64,000 bases of DNA. Source: Aliihoeflea aestuarii (lineage in GTDB: Bacteria > Pseudomonadota > Alphaproteobacteria > Rhizobiales > Rhizobiaceae). The stretch lies in the NCBI RefSeq assembly GCF_024105665.1, contig NZ_JAAAMK010000003.1, positions 310,001 to 374,000 on the forward strand, read 5' to 3'. Below are positions 48,471-56,883 of the stretch, piece after piece (position 1 is the first letter of the stretch; each line of letters starts with the position of its first letter). The notes beneath the pieces are model-generated. The model did not search any database. It was not told where the DNA came from and saw nothing but the letters and a program-made list of their open reading frames with translations. Made by a program: the position numbers and the translations under genes.

Positions 48471-49454
48471 TCAGCAATAGCGCTCAGGTCCGTTCGCCTG
48501 CGCGTCGTTGTAGCGGTCGCCATGGGCGAAGCCTGCGGGCATGATCTCGTCGATCTCGGCAAGGTCGGAAGCCGACGGGTCAAGGTCCGCGCCGGCTGCG
48601 CATTCGTCCAGATGCCCGGCCGTGCGGGTGCCGGGAATGGCGACGATATGCGGCGCGCGCGACAGCACCCAGGCGATGGCAAGAGCCGCCGGGGGCTGGC
48701 CTTTCGCTTCGGCGAAAGCGCGGAAACGGTCGAACGCCTTTTGATTGTAGGCGAAATTCGGAGCCATGAAGCGCGGATTGGTGCGGCGGAAATCGAACGG
48801 GCCGAAGCGCTCCGGGTCGAGCGGGGCTGTCGAGAACATGCCGCGCGCCAGCGGCGAGAACGCCACGAGCGCCGTGCCGTTGCGCCGGCACGCGTCGACG
48901 AGGCCGAGTTCGGGCAGCCGCGTCCACAGCGAATATTCGTTCTGCACGGCGGCGACGGGATGAACGGCCGAGGCGCGTTCCAGCGTCGAAGGTGCGATTT
49001 CGGACAGGCCGATCGCGCCGATCTTGCCCTCGTCCTTGAAGCGGACGAGCGTTTCCATCACGTCCTCGATCGGACGCGACTGCTCGCGTCGGTGGATATA
49101 GAACAGCGCAACATGATCGACGCCGAGCCGGCGCAGCGAGGCTTCGAGACTGGCACGCAGATATTCGGGCGAATTGTCGAACCGACGCGGTGGCCCATTT
49201 TCGATCCCGGCCTTGGTGGCGATGGTGAAGCGGTTGCCGTTGGCGCGGATAAAGGAGCCGATTACATCTTCCGAAGCGCCGTTGCCGTAGATGTTGGCCG
49301 TATCGAGATGATCGATGCCCAGATCGAGCGCGCGGGCAAGAGTTCGGTGGCTCTCGGCCTCGTTGGTCGGGCCGAACATGCCGCCGAAACTCATGCAGCC
49401 GAGGCCGACCGCTCCGATCTCCACCCCGTTCTCTCCGAGCCTGCGCTTCTTCAT
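48471..49454 (-). CDS. Aldo/keto reductase
   Basis: 327 residues. NADPH-dependent TIM-barrel oxidoreductase. N-terminal RRLGENGVEIGAVGLGCMSF, catalytic DTANIYGNGASEDVIGSFI (Asp and Tyr), the lysine in FTIATKAGIENG, and HRREQSRPIEDVMETLVRFK with the histidine; GAIGLSEIAPSTLERA and IPGTRTAGHLDECAAG complete the AKR signature. It is close to the YakC/AKR13-like aldose reductases. Convergent with the sugar operon, so a metabolic link is possible but not shown by co-transcription. Confidence 0.92.
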   Translation of the reverse strand: MKKRRLGENGVEIGAVGLGCMSFGGMFGPTNEAESHRTLARALDLGIDHLDTANIYGNGASEDVIGSFIRANGNRFTIATKAGIENGPPRRFDNSPEYLRASLEASLRRLGVDHVALFYIHRREQSRPIEDVMETLVRFKDEGKIGAIGLSEIAPSTLERASAVHPVAAVQNEYSLWTRLPELGLVDACRRNGTALVAFSPLARGMFSTAPLDPERFGPFDFRRTNPRFMAPNFAYNQKAFDRFRAFAEAKGQPPAALAIAWVLSRAPHIVAIPGTRTAGHLDECAAGADLDPSASDLAEIDEIMPAGFAHGDRYNDAQANGPERYC

Positions 49455-49561
49455 GCCGTTCTCCTGCCAAAATCAATTCGCTTCTCACATAAACCGTCGC
49501 GCCGCCTCGTGCGAGGGAACATGCGTCGCCATTCGCGCGTCATGTTCGAAAGGAGACGATC

Positions 49562-49726
49562 ATGACCGCCAACACCATGCCCGACCCGAGAAAGCCGGAC
49601 GAGGCGCCGGACCTGCCGCCGGTGCCGCGTCCCGCGCCGATCGAAGAGCCGCAGCCCGATACGATGCCCGACGAAACGCCGACACCCAATCCGGACGAAC
49701 AGGACGATCCGCCCCTCCATGTCTGA
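49562..49726 (+). CDS. Small proline- and acid-rich protein
   Basis: 54 residues, beginning MTANTMPDPRKPDEAPDLPP and ending DPPLHV, with a good AAGGAGA ribosome site 6-8 bases upstream. About a third of residues are proline and the sequence looks disordered, with no signal or membrane segment. Its last eight bases (ATGTCTGA) contain the start of the DNA glycosylase gene, so the two are translationally coupled. I recognise no family; the ribosome site and the coupling are the main reasons to call it a gene. Confidence 0.6.
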   Translation: MTANTMPDPRKPDEAPDLPPVPRPAPIEEPQPDTMPDETPTPNPDEQDDPPLHV

Positions 49727-50318
49727 CGCATTGACGGAGGCATTCTTCGACCGTCATCCGGCGGAAGTCGCGCGGGACCTGATCGGCATCCGGCTCGACG
49801 CCGGCGAGGTTGCCGGGATCATCGTCGAGACGGAGGCTTTTGCGCCCGACGATCCGGCCTCGCATTCCTTCGGCGGCCCCAAACAGCGCAATGCGGCCAT
49901 GTTCGGCGATCCGGGCACAGCCTATGTCTATCGGTCATACGGCCTGCACTGGTGCCTGAACCTCGTGTGCATGCCGGGTAGCGCGGTTCTCCTGCGTGCG
50001 CTGGAACCGGTCGGCGGGCTCGATCTCATGCGGGCGCGACGCGGACTCGACACCGCGCGGCTCCTATGCGCAGGCCCCGGCCGGCTGGCGCAGGCGCTCG
50101 GCGTCGATGCGGGTTGGAACGGCGTGGCCATGCACGCCCATATGCGACGATATACGCAGCCGGAAATCGTCGTCGGCGTCCGAATCGGAATCTCGAAGGC
50201 CATCGATATCGAATGGCGCTTCGGCGAGGCGGGATCGGCCTATCTGAGCCGGCCTTTCCGAGCCGTTCAGCCCCAGGCGAAAGAGGCGAGGCTTCGCCCC
50301 GCGAACAGCACCAGATAG
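49719..50318 (+). CDS. 3-methyladenine DNA glycosylase (AAG/MPG family)
   Basis: 199 residues. Excises alkylated purines in base excision repair. IIVETEAFAPDDPASHSFGG carries the catalytic glutamate (in VETEAF), PGTAYVYRSYGLHWCLNLVC is the family hallmark, and AVLLRALEPVGGLDLMRARR with LCAGPGRLAQALGVD are conserved in AAG proteins. The start overlaps the small proline-rich gene; the 3' end overlaps the convergent ExoD gene by 52 bases. Confidence 0.93.
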   Translation: MSDALTEAFFDRHPAEVARDLIGIRLDAGEVAGIIVETEAFAPDDPASHSFGGPKQRNAAMFGDPGTAYVYRSYGLHWCLNLVCMPGSAVLLRALEPVGGLDLMRARRGLDTARLLCAGPGRLAQALGVDAGWNGVAMHAHMRRYTQPEIVVGVRIGISKAIDIEWRFGEAGSAYLSRPFRAVQPQAKEARLRPANSTR

Positions 50319-50905
50319 GCAAGCGCGCCGAAATAGACCGTGGTCGCCGCAAGCATCGCATAGCCGGCAATGACGAGCAGCCCGTCGCGCTGCGCCATGC
50401 CCAGTGACAGGAACAGGATCGCGAATGCCGGCAGCGTGTTGGAGAACGGCACCAGCCCAAGCGGAAACATCAGGAGAACCGCTCCGGCGAAGATCGCCGT
50501 TCCGTTGACGCGGTTCGCGAAAGCGGTTCGCGTCAAGGTTTCCATGCGTTGGCGGATGAGGCGCTCGATGCGCTCGATGATGCCGAGACCACGCTGGAGG
50601 ACGGACTTCAATGCCGAAGCGTCGAGCGTCCGGTCCATGATGCGGGACGGCAGCCAAGGCGTCCGGTTGGCGACGATCCCGACGGACAGAAGCAGGATGG
50701 CGAGGCCGAAAACCGTGCTGACTCCCGGAATGGAAACCGGCAGCAGGAAGGGGATCGACAGAAGCGCACACAACAGGAGCGATCCGTGATCGCCGAGCCG
50801 TTGCAGGATTTCGCGCAGCGTCACCCGCGGCGTGTCAAGCGACGCGATCATCCGGGCGACGGCTTCGCCGACCGTTTCGGTGCGTTCGGGGTAGGAAAGC
50901 GACAT
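50267..50905 (-). CDS. ExoD-family membrane protein
   Basis: 212 residues from the ATG at 50905 with AGGA five bases upstream. Conserved LREILQRLGDHGSLLLCALL, then SIPFLLPVSIPGVSTVFGLA, and FPLGLVPFSNTLPAFAILFL: the ExoD pattern, with about four membrane helices. ExoD was first linked to exopolysaccharide synthesis and alkaline tolerance in Sinorhizobium; its biochemical role is unknown. It follows the TRAP permeases on the same strand, but a terminator lies between them. Confidence 0.88.
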   Translation of the reverse strand: MSLSYPERTETVGEAVARMIASLDTPRVTLREILQRLGDHGSLLLCALLSIPFLLPVSIPGVSTVFGLAILLLSVGIVANRTPWLPSRIMDRTLDASALKSVLQRGLGIIERIERLIRQRMETLTRTAFANRVNGTAIFAGAVLLMFPLGLVPFSNTLPAFAILFLSLGMAQRDGLLVIAGYAMLAATTVYFGALAYLVLFAGRSLASFAWG

Positions 50906-50921
50906 CAAGTCCTCGACAAGT

Positions 50922-50954
50922 AAAAAAGGCCGGCGATCGGATGACCGCCGGCCC
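50922..50954 (-). terminator. Intrinsic terminator after the TRAP permease genes
   Basis: Eight-base perfect stem GGCCGGCG / CGCCGGCC (50928-50935 and 50946-50953) with a ten-base loop, followed on the minus strand by TTTTTT. It ends the dctQ-dctM transcript before the ExoD gene. Confidence 0.85.
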
Positions 50955-50976
50955 GATTTATCACTCGCGTCGCCGA

Positions 50977-52368
50977 TCAGCTATAGAGCCAGCGCGGCAG
51001 CCAGGTCGCGATCGCGGGGAAGGTGAAGATGATCGCGAGAGCAACAAGCTGGAGAAGGACGAACGGAATGACGCCGCGATAGATCATGCCCGTCGACACG
51101 CTGTTGGGCGCGACGCCGCGCAAATAGAAGAGCGAGAAGCCGAAGGGCGGCGTCATGAACGATGTCTGCAGATTGACGCCGATCATCACGCCCAGAAGGA
51201 TCGGATCGATGCCAAGCGTCAAAAGCACGGGAGCGGTGATCGGGACCACGATGAAGATGATCTCGAAGGCGTCCAGAATGAAGCCGAGGACGAACATCAG
51301 TGCCATCACGACCAGGATCGCCATACCGAGACCACCGGGCATGTTGACCAGGAATTCGTGTACGAGATCCTCGCCGCCCATCATGCGGAAAACGATCGAA
51401 AATACGGCCGCGCCGAACAGGATGACGAAGATCATCGTCGTGATTGTTGCGGTCGACTGAACGGCTTCACGCAGCATCGTAAAGCTCATGCGCCCGCGCA
51501 GGATCGCGAGAAGCATCGCACCGACGGCACCGACCGAGGATGCTTCGGTTGGTGTTGCGATGCCGCCGAGGATCGAGCCGAGCACCGCCATGATCAGCAG
51601 AAGCGGAGGAACGAGCGCTGTGACGACTTCCAGCAGCAGGCCCTTCTTCTCGCTTTCGGGAACCGGGGTCGCCGGACAACTTTGCGGATCCAGCACAGCC
51701 TTGACGAGCATCCAGCCGAGATAGAGCACGATCAGAAGCGCACTTGGAACGAGTGCGCCCGCGAACAGATCGCCCACCGACATCGGCACGGGTGCGAAAT
51801 TGCCTTGCGCCATCTGAACCTGCGCGTTGATGCCCGAGAGCATGTCGCCCATAAGGATCAGCACCGTGGAGGGCGGAACGATCTGCCCGAGCGTGCCCGA
51901 GGCGCAGATGATGCCACAGGCGAGTTTCGGATCGTAGCCGGAGCGCAGCATGGCCGGCAACGAGATCAGTCCCATGGTGACGACGGTCGCGCCGACGACG
52001 CCCGTCGATGCCGCAAGAAGCGCACCGACAAGAATGACGGAGATGCCAAGGCCGCCGCGCACATTGCCGAAGAGCTTTCCCATCGTCGTGAGAAGCTGCT
52101 CGGCAATCTTGGAGCGCTCCAGAACGACGCCCATGAAGACGAAAAGCGGCACGGCAACGAAGACTTCGTTGGTCATCGTTCCAAGGAAACGATTTGCCAG
52201 AGACCCGAAATTGGATGGATCGAAAACGCCGAAAAACATGCCGATCGCGCCGAAGATCAGTGACACGCCGGCCAATGTGAACGCGACCGGGAAGCCCAGC
52301 ATGAGGAAGCCGATGATGCCGAAGAACATCAGGCCGGAAAGAATTTCACCGAGGAGTACGGGATCCAT
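50977..52368 (-). CDS. dctM: TRAP transporter large permease (DctM family)
   Basis: 463 residues with about twelve hydrophobic helices, the size of large permeases of the mannitol/chloroaromatic TRAP subgroup. MDPVLLGEILSGLMFFGIIG at the start, GVVLERSKIAEQLLTTMGKL, GVVGATVVTMGLISLPAMLR and CASGTLGQIVPPSTVLILMG are family-conserved. It uses the sodium or proton gradient to import organic acids presented by a periplasmic binding protein. The small permease gene lies 6 bases upstream. No binding protein gene is adjacent in the window. Confidence 0.93.
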   Translation of the reverse strand: MDPVLLGEILSGLMFFGIIGFLMLGFPVAFTLAGVSLIFGAIGMFFGVFDPSNFGSLANRFLGTMTNEVFVAVPLFVFMGVVLERSKIAEQLLTTMGKLFGNVRGGLGISVILVGALLAASTGVVGATVVTMGLISLPAMLRSGYDPKLACGIICASGTLGQIVPPSTVLILMGDMLSGINAQVQMAQGNFAPVPMSVGDLFAGALVPSALLIVLYLGWMLVKAVLDPQSCPATPVPESEKKGLLLEVVTALVPPLLLIMAVLGSILGGIATPTEASSVGAVGAMLLAILRGRMSFTMLREAVQSTATITTMIFVILFGAAVFSIVFRMMGGEDLVHEFLVNMPGGLGMAILVVMALMFVLGFILDAFEIIFIVVPITAPVLLTLGIDPILLGVMIGVNLQTSFMTPPFGFSLFYLRGVAPNSVSTGMIYRGVIPFVLLQLVALAIIFTFPAIATWLPRWLYS

Positions 52369-52374
52369 TATGTA

Positions 52375-52926
52375 TCAGTCCTGATGTACCGGGTAGCGCA
52401 GATCGGCCGGCAGGAGATGTTCCTTGCCCATCAGCACGAGAATTGAGCGGAGCGCCATGGCGACGCCTTGGATGAACACCACGAATGCGAAGACCAGGAT
52501 GAAGCTCTTGAGGATGTAGAGGCCCGGCATGCCGCCGAAATTCGCCGACCCCTCCGATATACGCCAGGAACGGGCGATGTAGGTCCAGCTATAGACATAG
52601 GTGATCCAGCAGAACGGGATTAGAAAGACCACGACGCCGATCAGGTCGATCAGGGCTTTCCTTTGCACGGAAGCCGGCCGGTAGAAGATGTCCACGCGCA
52701 CATGCGAATCCTTCAGCAGCGCATAGCCCGCTACCGCAGTGAACATCGCACCGTTCAACCATACATAAAGGTCTTGCATCCAGATGATGGAGAACCCGAA
52801 CACGTAGCGCTGTACGACCACCGTGAAGCATACGGCGACCATGACCAGCGAAAGCCATGAAAACGTATTGCCGAGCAAGCGGTTGAAACTGGCGATCGCC
52901 CGGATCAGGAACACGATCAGTCCCAT
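52375..52926 (-). CDS. dctQ: TRAP transporter small permease (DctQ family)
   Basis: 183 residues from the ATG at 52926; a longer frame upstream codes for a non-conserved basic stretch. Four membrane helices; LLGNTFSWLSLVMVAVCFTV, FGFSIIWMQDLYVWLNGAMF and LLKDSHVRVDIFYRPASVQR are characteristic of the DctQ small subunit. It forms a complex with the large permease encoded 6 bases downstream. Divergent from the indolepyruvate oxidoreductase gene, separated by a 415-base gap. Confidence 0.92.
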   Translation of the reverse strand: MGLIVFLIRAIASFNRLLGNTFSWLSLVMVAVCFTVVVQRYVFGFSIIWMQDLYVWLNGAMFTAVAGYALLKDSHVRVDIFYRPASVQRKALIDLIGVVVFLIPFCWITYVYSWTYIARSWRISEGSANFGGMPGLYILKSFILVFAFVVFIQGVAMALRSILVLMGKEHLLPADLRYPVHQD

Positions 52927-53341
52927 CAATTTGTCCTCGAAGGGCGTGCGGCGGCCATCGCATGGCGTTCGCACGCGCAATTCCTCATTGCGTGAAACAT
53001 AGATCCTCCACTTTTTCGCCGCCTGCCGCGTTTCACGGTCTGTTTCGGCGGCGATTGCTCCCACACTCGAATTGCGACAATGCGACCGGGACCGCTCTTG
53101 TCAACGCTGCGCATCAAAATCTGGCGGCTCCTAACAGCTTTACCGGCTCGACAGAAGCCTTTTTGACACGACGCATTGTTTAGACATGTGACGGCGACAC
53201 AATATTGCGCACATCATACGCAAACCTTGCCGGAGATTGCTCTTTTGCGTTCCGTTGGGAAAAGGTTTGACGGATTTGCAGTGGCAGCGAAAATTGGCGC
53301 AGCCAGTCGGCCCTCGGGTCGTGCCAGCGGGGAGGAATTCA
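52927..53341. other. 415-base divergent intergenic region (dctQ / indolepyruvate oxidoreductase)
   Basis: No supportable gene; in particular no TRAP binding protein. The stretch 53150-53230 is AT-richer and likely holds the promoter of the oxidoreductase, for example TTGTTT and CAATAT 18 bases apart, a weak match. A GGGGAGGA ribosome site precedes the ATG at 53342. Confidence 0.45.
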
Positions 53342-56300
53342 ATGACGCTTCACGACGTTGCGCTGAACGACAAATACGATTTGACCAAGGAACGGATATT
53401 CATTTCCGGGTCGCAGGCGATCGTGCGCATGCTGATGATGCAGCGCGAGCACGACCGGCGCAGCGGACTTAATACGGCAGGCTTCGTGTCCGGCTATCGC
53501 GGATCGCCGCTCGGCGGGCTCGACCAGCAATTGTGGAAAGCGCGGCGCGAACTGAAAGAAGCCGACATCGTCTTCCAGCCCGGCCTCAACGAGGAACTCG
53601 CGGCGACCGCCTGCTGGGGTACGCAGCAGACCGAGCTTCTCGGCGAAGGCAGGCATGACGGCGTCTTTTCGCTCTGGTACGGCAAGGGACCGGGCGTCGA
53701 CCGGTCCGGCGACGTCTTCCGCCATGCCAATCTCGCCGGCACCTCGCCGCATGGCGGCGTGCTCGCTTTGATGGGAGACGACCATACGGCCGAATCCTCT
53801 ACCAACGCGCATGCGACCGAATTCCTGTTCGTCGACACGATGAGCCCGATCTTCAATCCGGCCGGCGTGCAGGAACTCGTCGATTACGGCCTCTACGGCT
53901 TCGCACTGTCGCGGTTCGCGAGCGTCTGGTCGGCGATGAAATGCGTCAAGGACAATATCGAATCCACCGCGTCCGTCGACGTTTCGCTCGACCGCCTGAA
54001 CATCGTCCTGCCGGAAATCGAGCTGCCGCCAGGCGGCCTGGCGATCCGCCACGAAATCGACCAGATGGGGCAGGAGGCGCGGCTTCACGAATACAAACGA
54101 GCTGCCGCCGCCGCCTTCATCCGAGTCAACACGCTCAACCGGATCGTCTATTCGGGCGGATCAGGCGCGAGGCTCGGCATCGTCACCGTGGGCAAATCCT
54201 ATCTCGACGTGCGCCAGGCGCTCGACGATATCGGCATCGGCGAGGCCGAGGCCAACCGGCTCGGCATCCGCCTCTTCAAGGTCGCCTGCCCGTGGCCGCT
54301 CGATTACGAGCACATCGCCGAATTCGCCGAGGGGCTGGAAACAGTCATCGTCGTCGAGGAAAAGCGCTCGCTGATCGAAGTGCAGATGCGCGAGCATCTT
54401 TATGGCACCGCCAACCAGCCCTCGATCGTCGGTAAGAAGGACGAGCGGGGCGACTGGCTCTTTCCCGCGCCCGGCGCGCTCGATCCGAACGACATCGCGA
54501 TCGCGATCGGCGAACGTGTCCTGAAGACCATCGGTCATTCGGAGGAGATCGCAGCCCGCGTCGCGCAGATGCGCCAGTTCCAGGCGATGATGGCCGAGAC
54601 GAAGAACGTTTCGAGCCGCACGCCCTATTTCTGCTCCGGCTGCCCGCACAATTCCTCGACCAAGTTACCGGAGGACTCGATCGCCGGCGGCGGCATCGGC
54701 TGTCATTTCATGTCGCTGTGGATGGATCGCGGCACGGTCGGCTTCACGGCCATGGGCGGCGAGGGCGCGCAATGGGTGGGCCAGGCCCCGTTCTCGAAGC
54801 GCGATCACATCTTCCAGAATCTCGGCGACGGCACCTACAACCATTCCGGCTCGCTGGCGCTGCGCTTCGCGCTCGCGAGCGATGCGAACATCACCTACAA
54901 GATTCTTTACAATGACGCCGTCGCCATGACGGGCGGGCAGCCGCATGAAGGCGGGCTGACCGTCGACATGATCGCGAACCAGGTGCGCGGCGAAGGCGTC
55001 GAGCGGATCGCGGTCGTCACCGACGAGCCGGACAAATATGGCGGCCGGGTGCAGTTTCCCGCCGGTGCCACGATCCACCACCGCGATGACCTTGACGCAG
55101 TCCAGCGCGAATTGCGCGACGTCGAAGGCGTGTCGGTGCTGCTCTACGACCAGACCTGCGCCGCCGAAAAGCGCCGCCGGCGCAAGCGCGGCACCTTCCC
55201 CGATCCCGACAAGCGCGTCATCATCAACGAACTCGTCTGCGAAGGCTGCGGGGATTGCGGAGTGAAGTCCAACTGCGTGTCCGTCCAGCCCCTCGAAACC
55301 GAGTTCGGCCGTAAAAGGCGCATCGATCAATCCTCGTGCAACAAGGATTTTTCCTGCGTCAACGGCTTCTGTCCGTCCTTCGTGACGGTCCACGGCGCGA
55401 AGATCAAGAAGGCAGAGGGCCGCGCCGCCGGGGGCGATCCGCTGGACGGCGTGCCGGAGCCGATTCTCGCCGCGCTCGACACCGGATGGTCGGGCATCGT
55501 CGACGGCATCGGCGGCACGGGCGTCGTGACCATCGGGGCCGTGATCGGCATGGCGGCGCATCTGGAAGGCAAGGGCTGCGGCGTCATCGACATGGCGGGG
55601 CTCGCGCAAAAGGGCGGCGCGGTCTTCAGCCATATGCGCATCGCCAGAACGCCGGAGGACATCCACGCGATCCGCGTCTCGGCCGGCAAGGCGGACATGG
55701 TGCTCGGCTGCGACCTCGTCGTCTCCGGCAGCGCCAAGATCCTGTCATCCGTGCGCGAAGGCAAGACGATATTCGTCGGCAACACGGCCGAAGTCATGCC
55801 GGGCGATTTCGCGCGTTCGGCAGATTTCTCGCTGCCCGTAGAGCGGGTGAAGCGCGCGGTCAGCCGTGCGGTCGGCGAGCAGAACGCGCATTTCATCGAT
55901 GCCACGCGCACCGCTCAGACCCTGTTCGGCAATGCGCTCGCCGCTAACATGTTCATGCTCGGCTTTGCCTATCAGAACGGCGCGCTTCCGCTCTCGGCCG
56001 CCGCGATCGAAAAGGCGATCGACCTCAATGGGCAGGCGGTCGCGATGAATGTCGCGGCGTTTCGCTGGGGGCGCCGCGCCGCCGTGAAGCCGCAGGAGAT
56101 CGCCGGGCTTCTCGATGCCGATGCCACGCAGGCGACGAAGATCAGTGACACGCTCGACGAGATCGTGGCGCGCCGGGTCGAGTTCCTGACGGATTACCAG
56201 AACGCCGCCTACGCGCGGCGCTATGCCGACAAGATCGCGGCGATCCGCGTGGCCGAGGAAGCCGCCGATCCGGGCTCCACGGCCGTTACGGAGGCGGTCG

Positions 56301-56812
56301 CGCGGTCGCTCTTCAAGCTTATGGCGATCAAGGACGAGTACGAGGTGGCGCGTCTTTATACCGACGGCAATTTCAAGCGGCAGCTCGCGCGCGAATTCTC
56401 GGGCTACGAGCGGCTCGAATTCCATCTGGCCCCGCCGATCCTGGGCCGCATGGGGACCGACGGCCAGCCGCGCAAGTCGACCTTCGGCCCTTGGATGATG
56501 AAGGCGTTCGGCCTCCTGGCGCGCTTCAAGGGGCTGCGAGGCACGCCGCTCGATCTGTTCGGTTATACCGCCGAGCGTCGACACGAGCGCGCCTTGCTGG
56601 CGAATTTCGAAACCGATCTCGACCTGATCCGCTCGCTTCTGGCCCCCGGCCGCATCGTGGAGGCGACCGCGCTCGCGGCCCTGCCGCAAACGATACGCGG
56701 CTTCGGCCACGTCAAGGAGGCCAATGCCGCGCGCGCCGACGCGGAGCGCCGCCGCCTCACCGAACGCCTCAAGGCCGCGCCCGCCGAGCGACGTCTTGAG
56801 GCGGCTGAATGA
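53342..56812 (+). CDS. Indolepyruvate ferredoxin oxidoreductase, fused alpha/beta/gamma type
   Basis: 1156 residues from the ATG at 53342, preceded by GGGGAGGA. Thiamine-diphosphate and iron-sulfur enzyme that converts aryl-pyruvates (from aromatic amino-acid transamination) to aryl-acetyl-CoA with ferredoxin. The N-terminal pyruvate-binding domain has NTAGFVSGYRGSPLGGLDQQ; TPP-domain motifs include FCSGCPHNSSTKLPEDS and ITYKILYNDAVAMTGGQPH. Cysteines in CEGCGDCGVKSNCVSV and CNKDFSCVNGFC bind Fe-S clusters. The final part is the gamma domain (GIGGTGVVTIGAVIGMAAHL). Single-gene version, common in Alpha- and Betaproteobacteria. Physiological link to the upstream TRAP genes (aromatic acid uptake) is speculation. 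Confidence 0.93.
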   Translation: MTLHDVALNDKYDLTKERIFISGSQAIVRMLMMQREHDRRSGLNTAGFVSGYRGSPLGGLDQQLWKARRELKEADIVFQPGLNEELAATACWGTQQTELLGEGRHDGVFSLWYGKGPGVDRSGDVFRHANLAGTSPHGGVLALMGDDHTAESSTNAHATEFLFVDTMSPIFNPAGVQELVDYGLYGFALSRFASVWSAMKCVKDNIESTASVDVSLDRLNIVLPEIELPPGGLAIRHEIDQMGQEARLHEYKRAAAAAFIRVNTLNRIVYSGGSGARLGIVTVGKSYLDVRQALDDIGIGEAEANRLGIRLFKVACPWPLDYEHIAEFAEGLETVIVVEEKRSLIEVQMREHLYGTANQPSIVGKKDERGDWLFPAPGALDPNDIAIAIGERVLKTIGHSEEIAARVAQMRQFQAMMAETKNVSSRTPYFCSGCPHNSSTKLPEDSIAGGGIGCHFMSLWMDRGTVGFTAMGGEGAQWVGQAPFSKRDHIFQNLGDGTYNHSGSLALRFALASDANITYKILYNDAVAMTGGQPHEGGLTVDMIANQVRGEGVERIAVVTDEPDKYGGRVQFPAGATIHHRDDLDAVQRELRDVEGVSVLLYDQTCAAEKRRRRKRGTFPDPDKRVIINELVCEGCGDCGVKSNCVSVQPLETEFGRKRRIDQSSCNKDFSCVNGFCPSFVTVHGAKIKKAEGRAAGGDPLDGVPEPILAALDTGWSGIVDGIGGTGVVTIGAVIGMAAHLEGKGCGVIDMAGLAQKGGAVFSHMRIARTPEDIHAIRVSAGKADMVLGCDLVVSGSAKILSSVREGKTIFVGNTAEVMPGDFARSADFSLPVERVKRAVSRAVGEQNAHFIDATRTAQTLFGNALAANMFMLGFAYQNGALPLSAAAIEKAIDLNGQAVAMNVAAFRWGRRAAVKPQEIAGLLDADATQATKISDTLDEIVARRVEFLTDYQNAAYARRYADKIAAIRVAEEAADPGSTAVTEAVARSLFKLMAIKDEYEVARLYTDGNFKRQLAREFSGYERLEFHLAPPILGRMGTDGQPRKSTFGPWMMKAFGLLARFKGLRGTPLDLFGYTAERRHERALLANFETDLDLIRSLLAPGRIVEATALAALPQTIRGFGHVKEANAARADAERRRLTERLKAAPAERRLEAAE

Positions 56813-56883
56813 ACCTTTGGCGGTCAATGATTGTTTAAGCAGGGTCTGTCACAGCTTGTAACGCAACTTGACGGGACCTGGCG

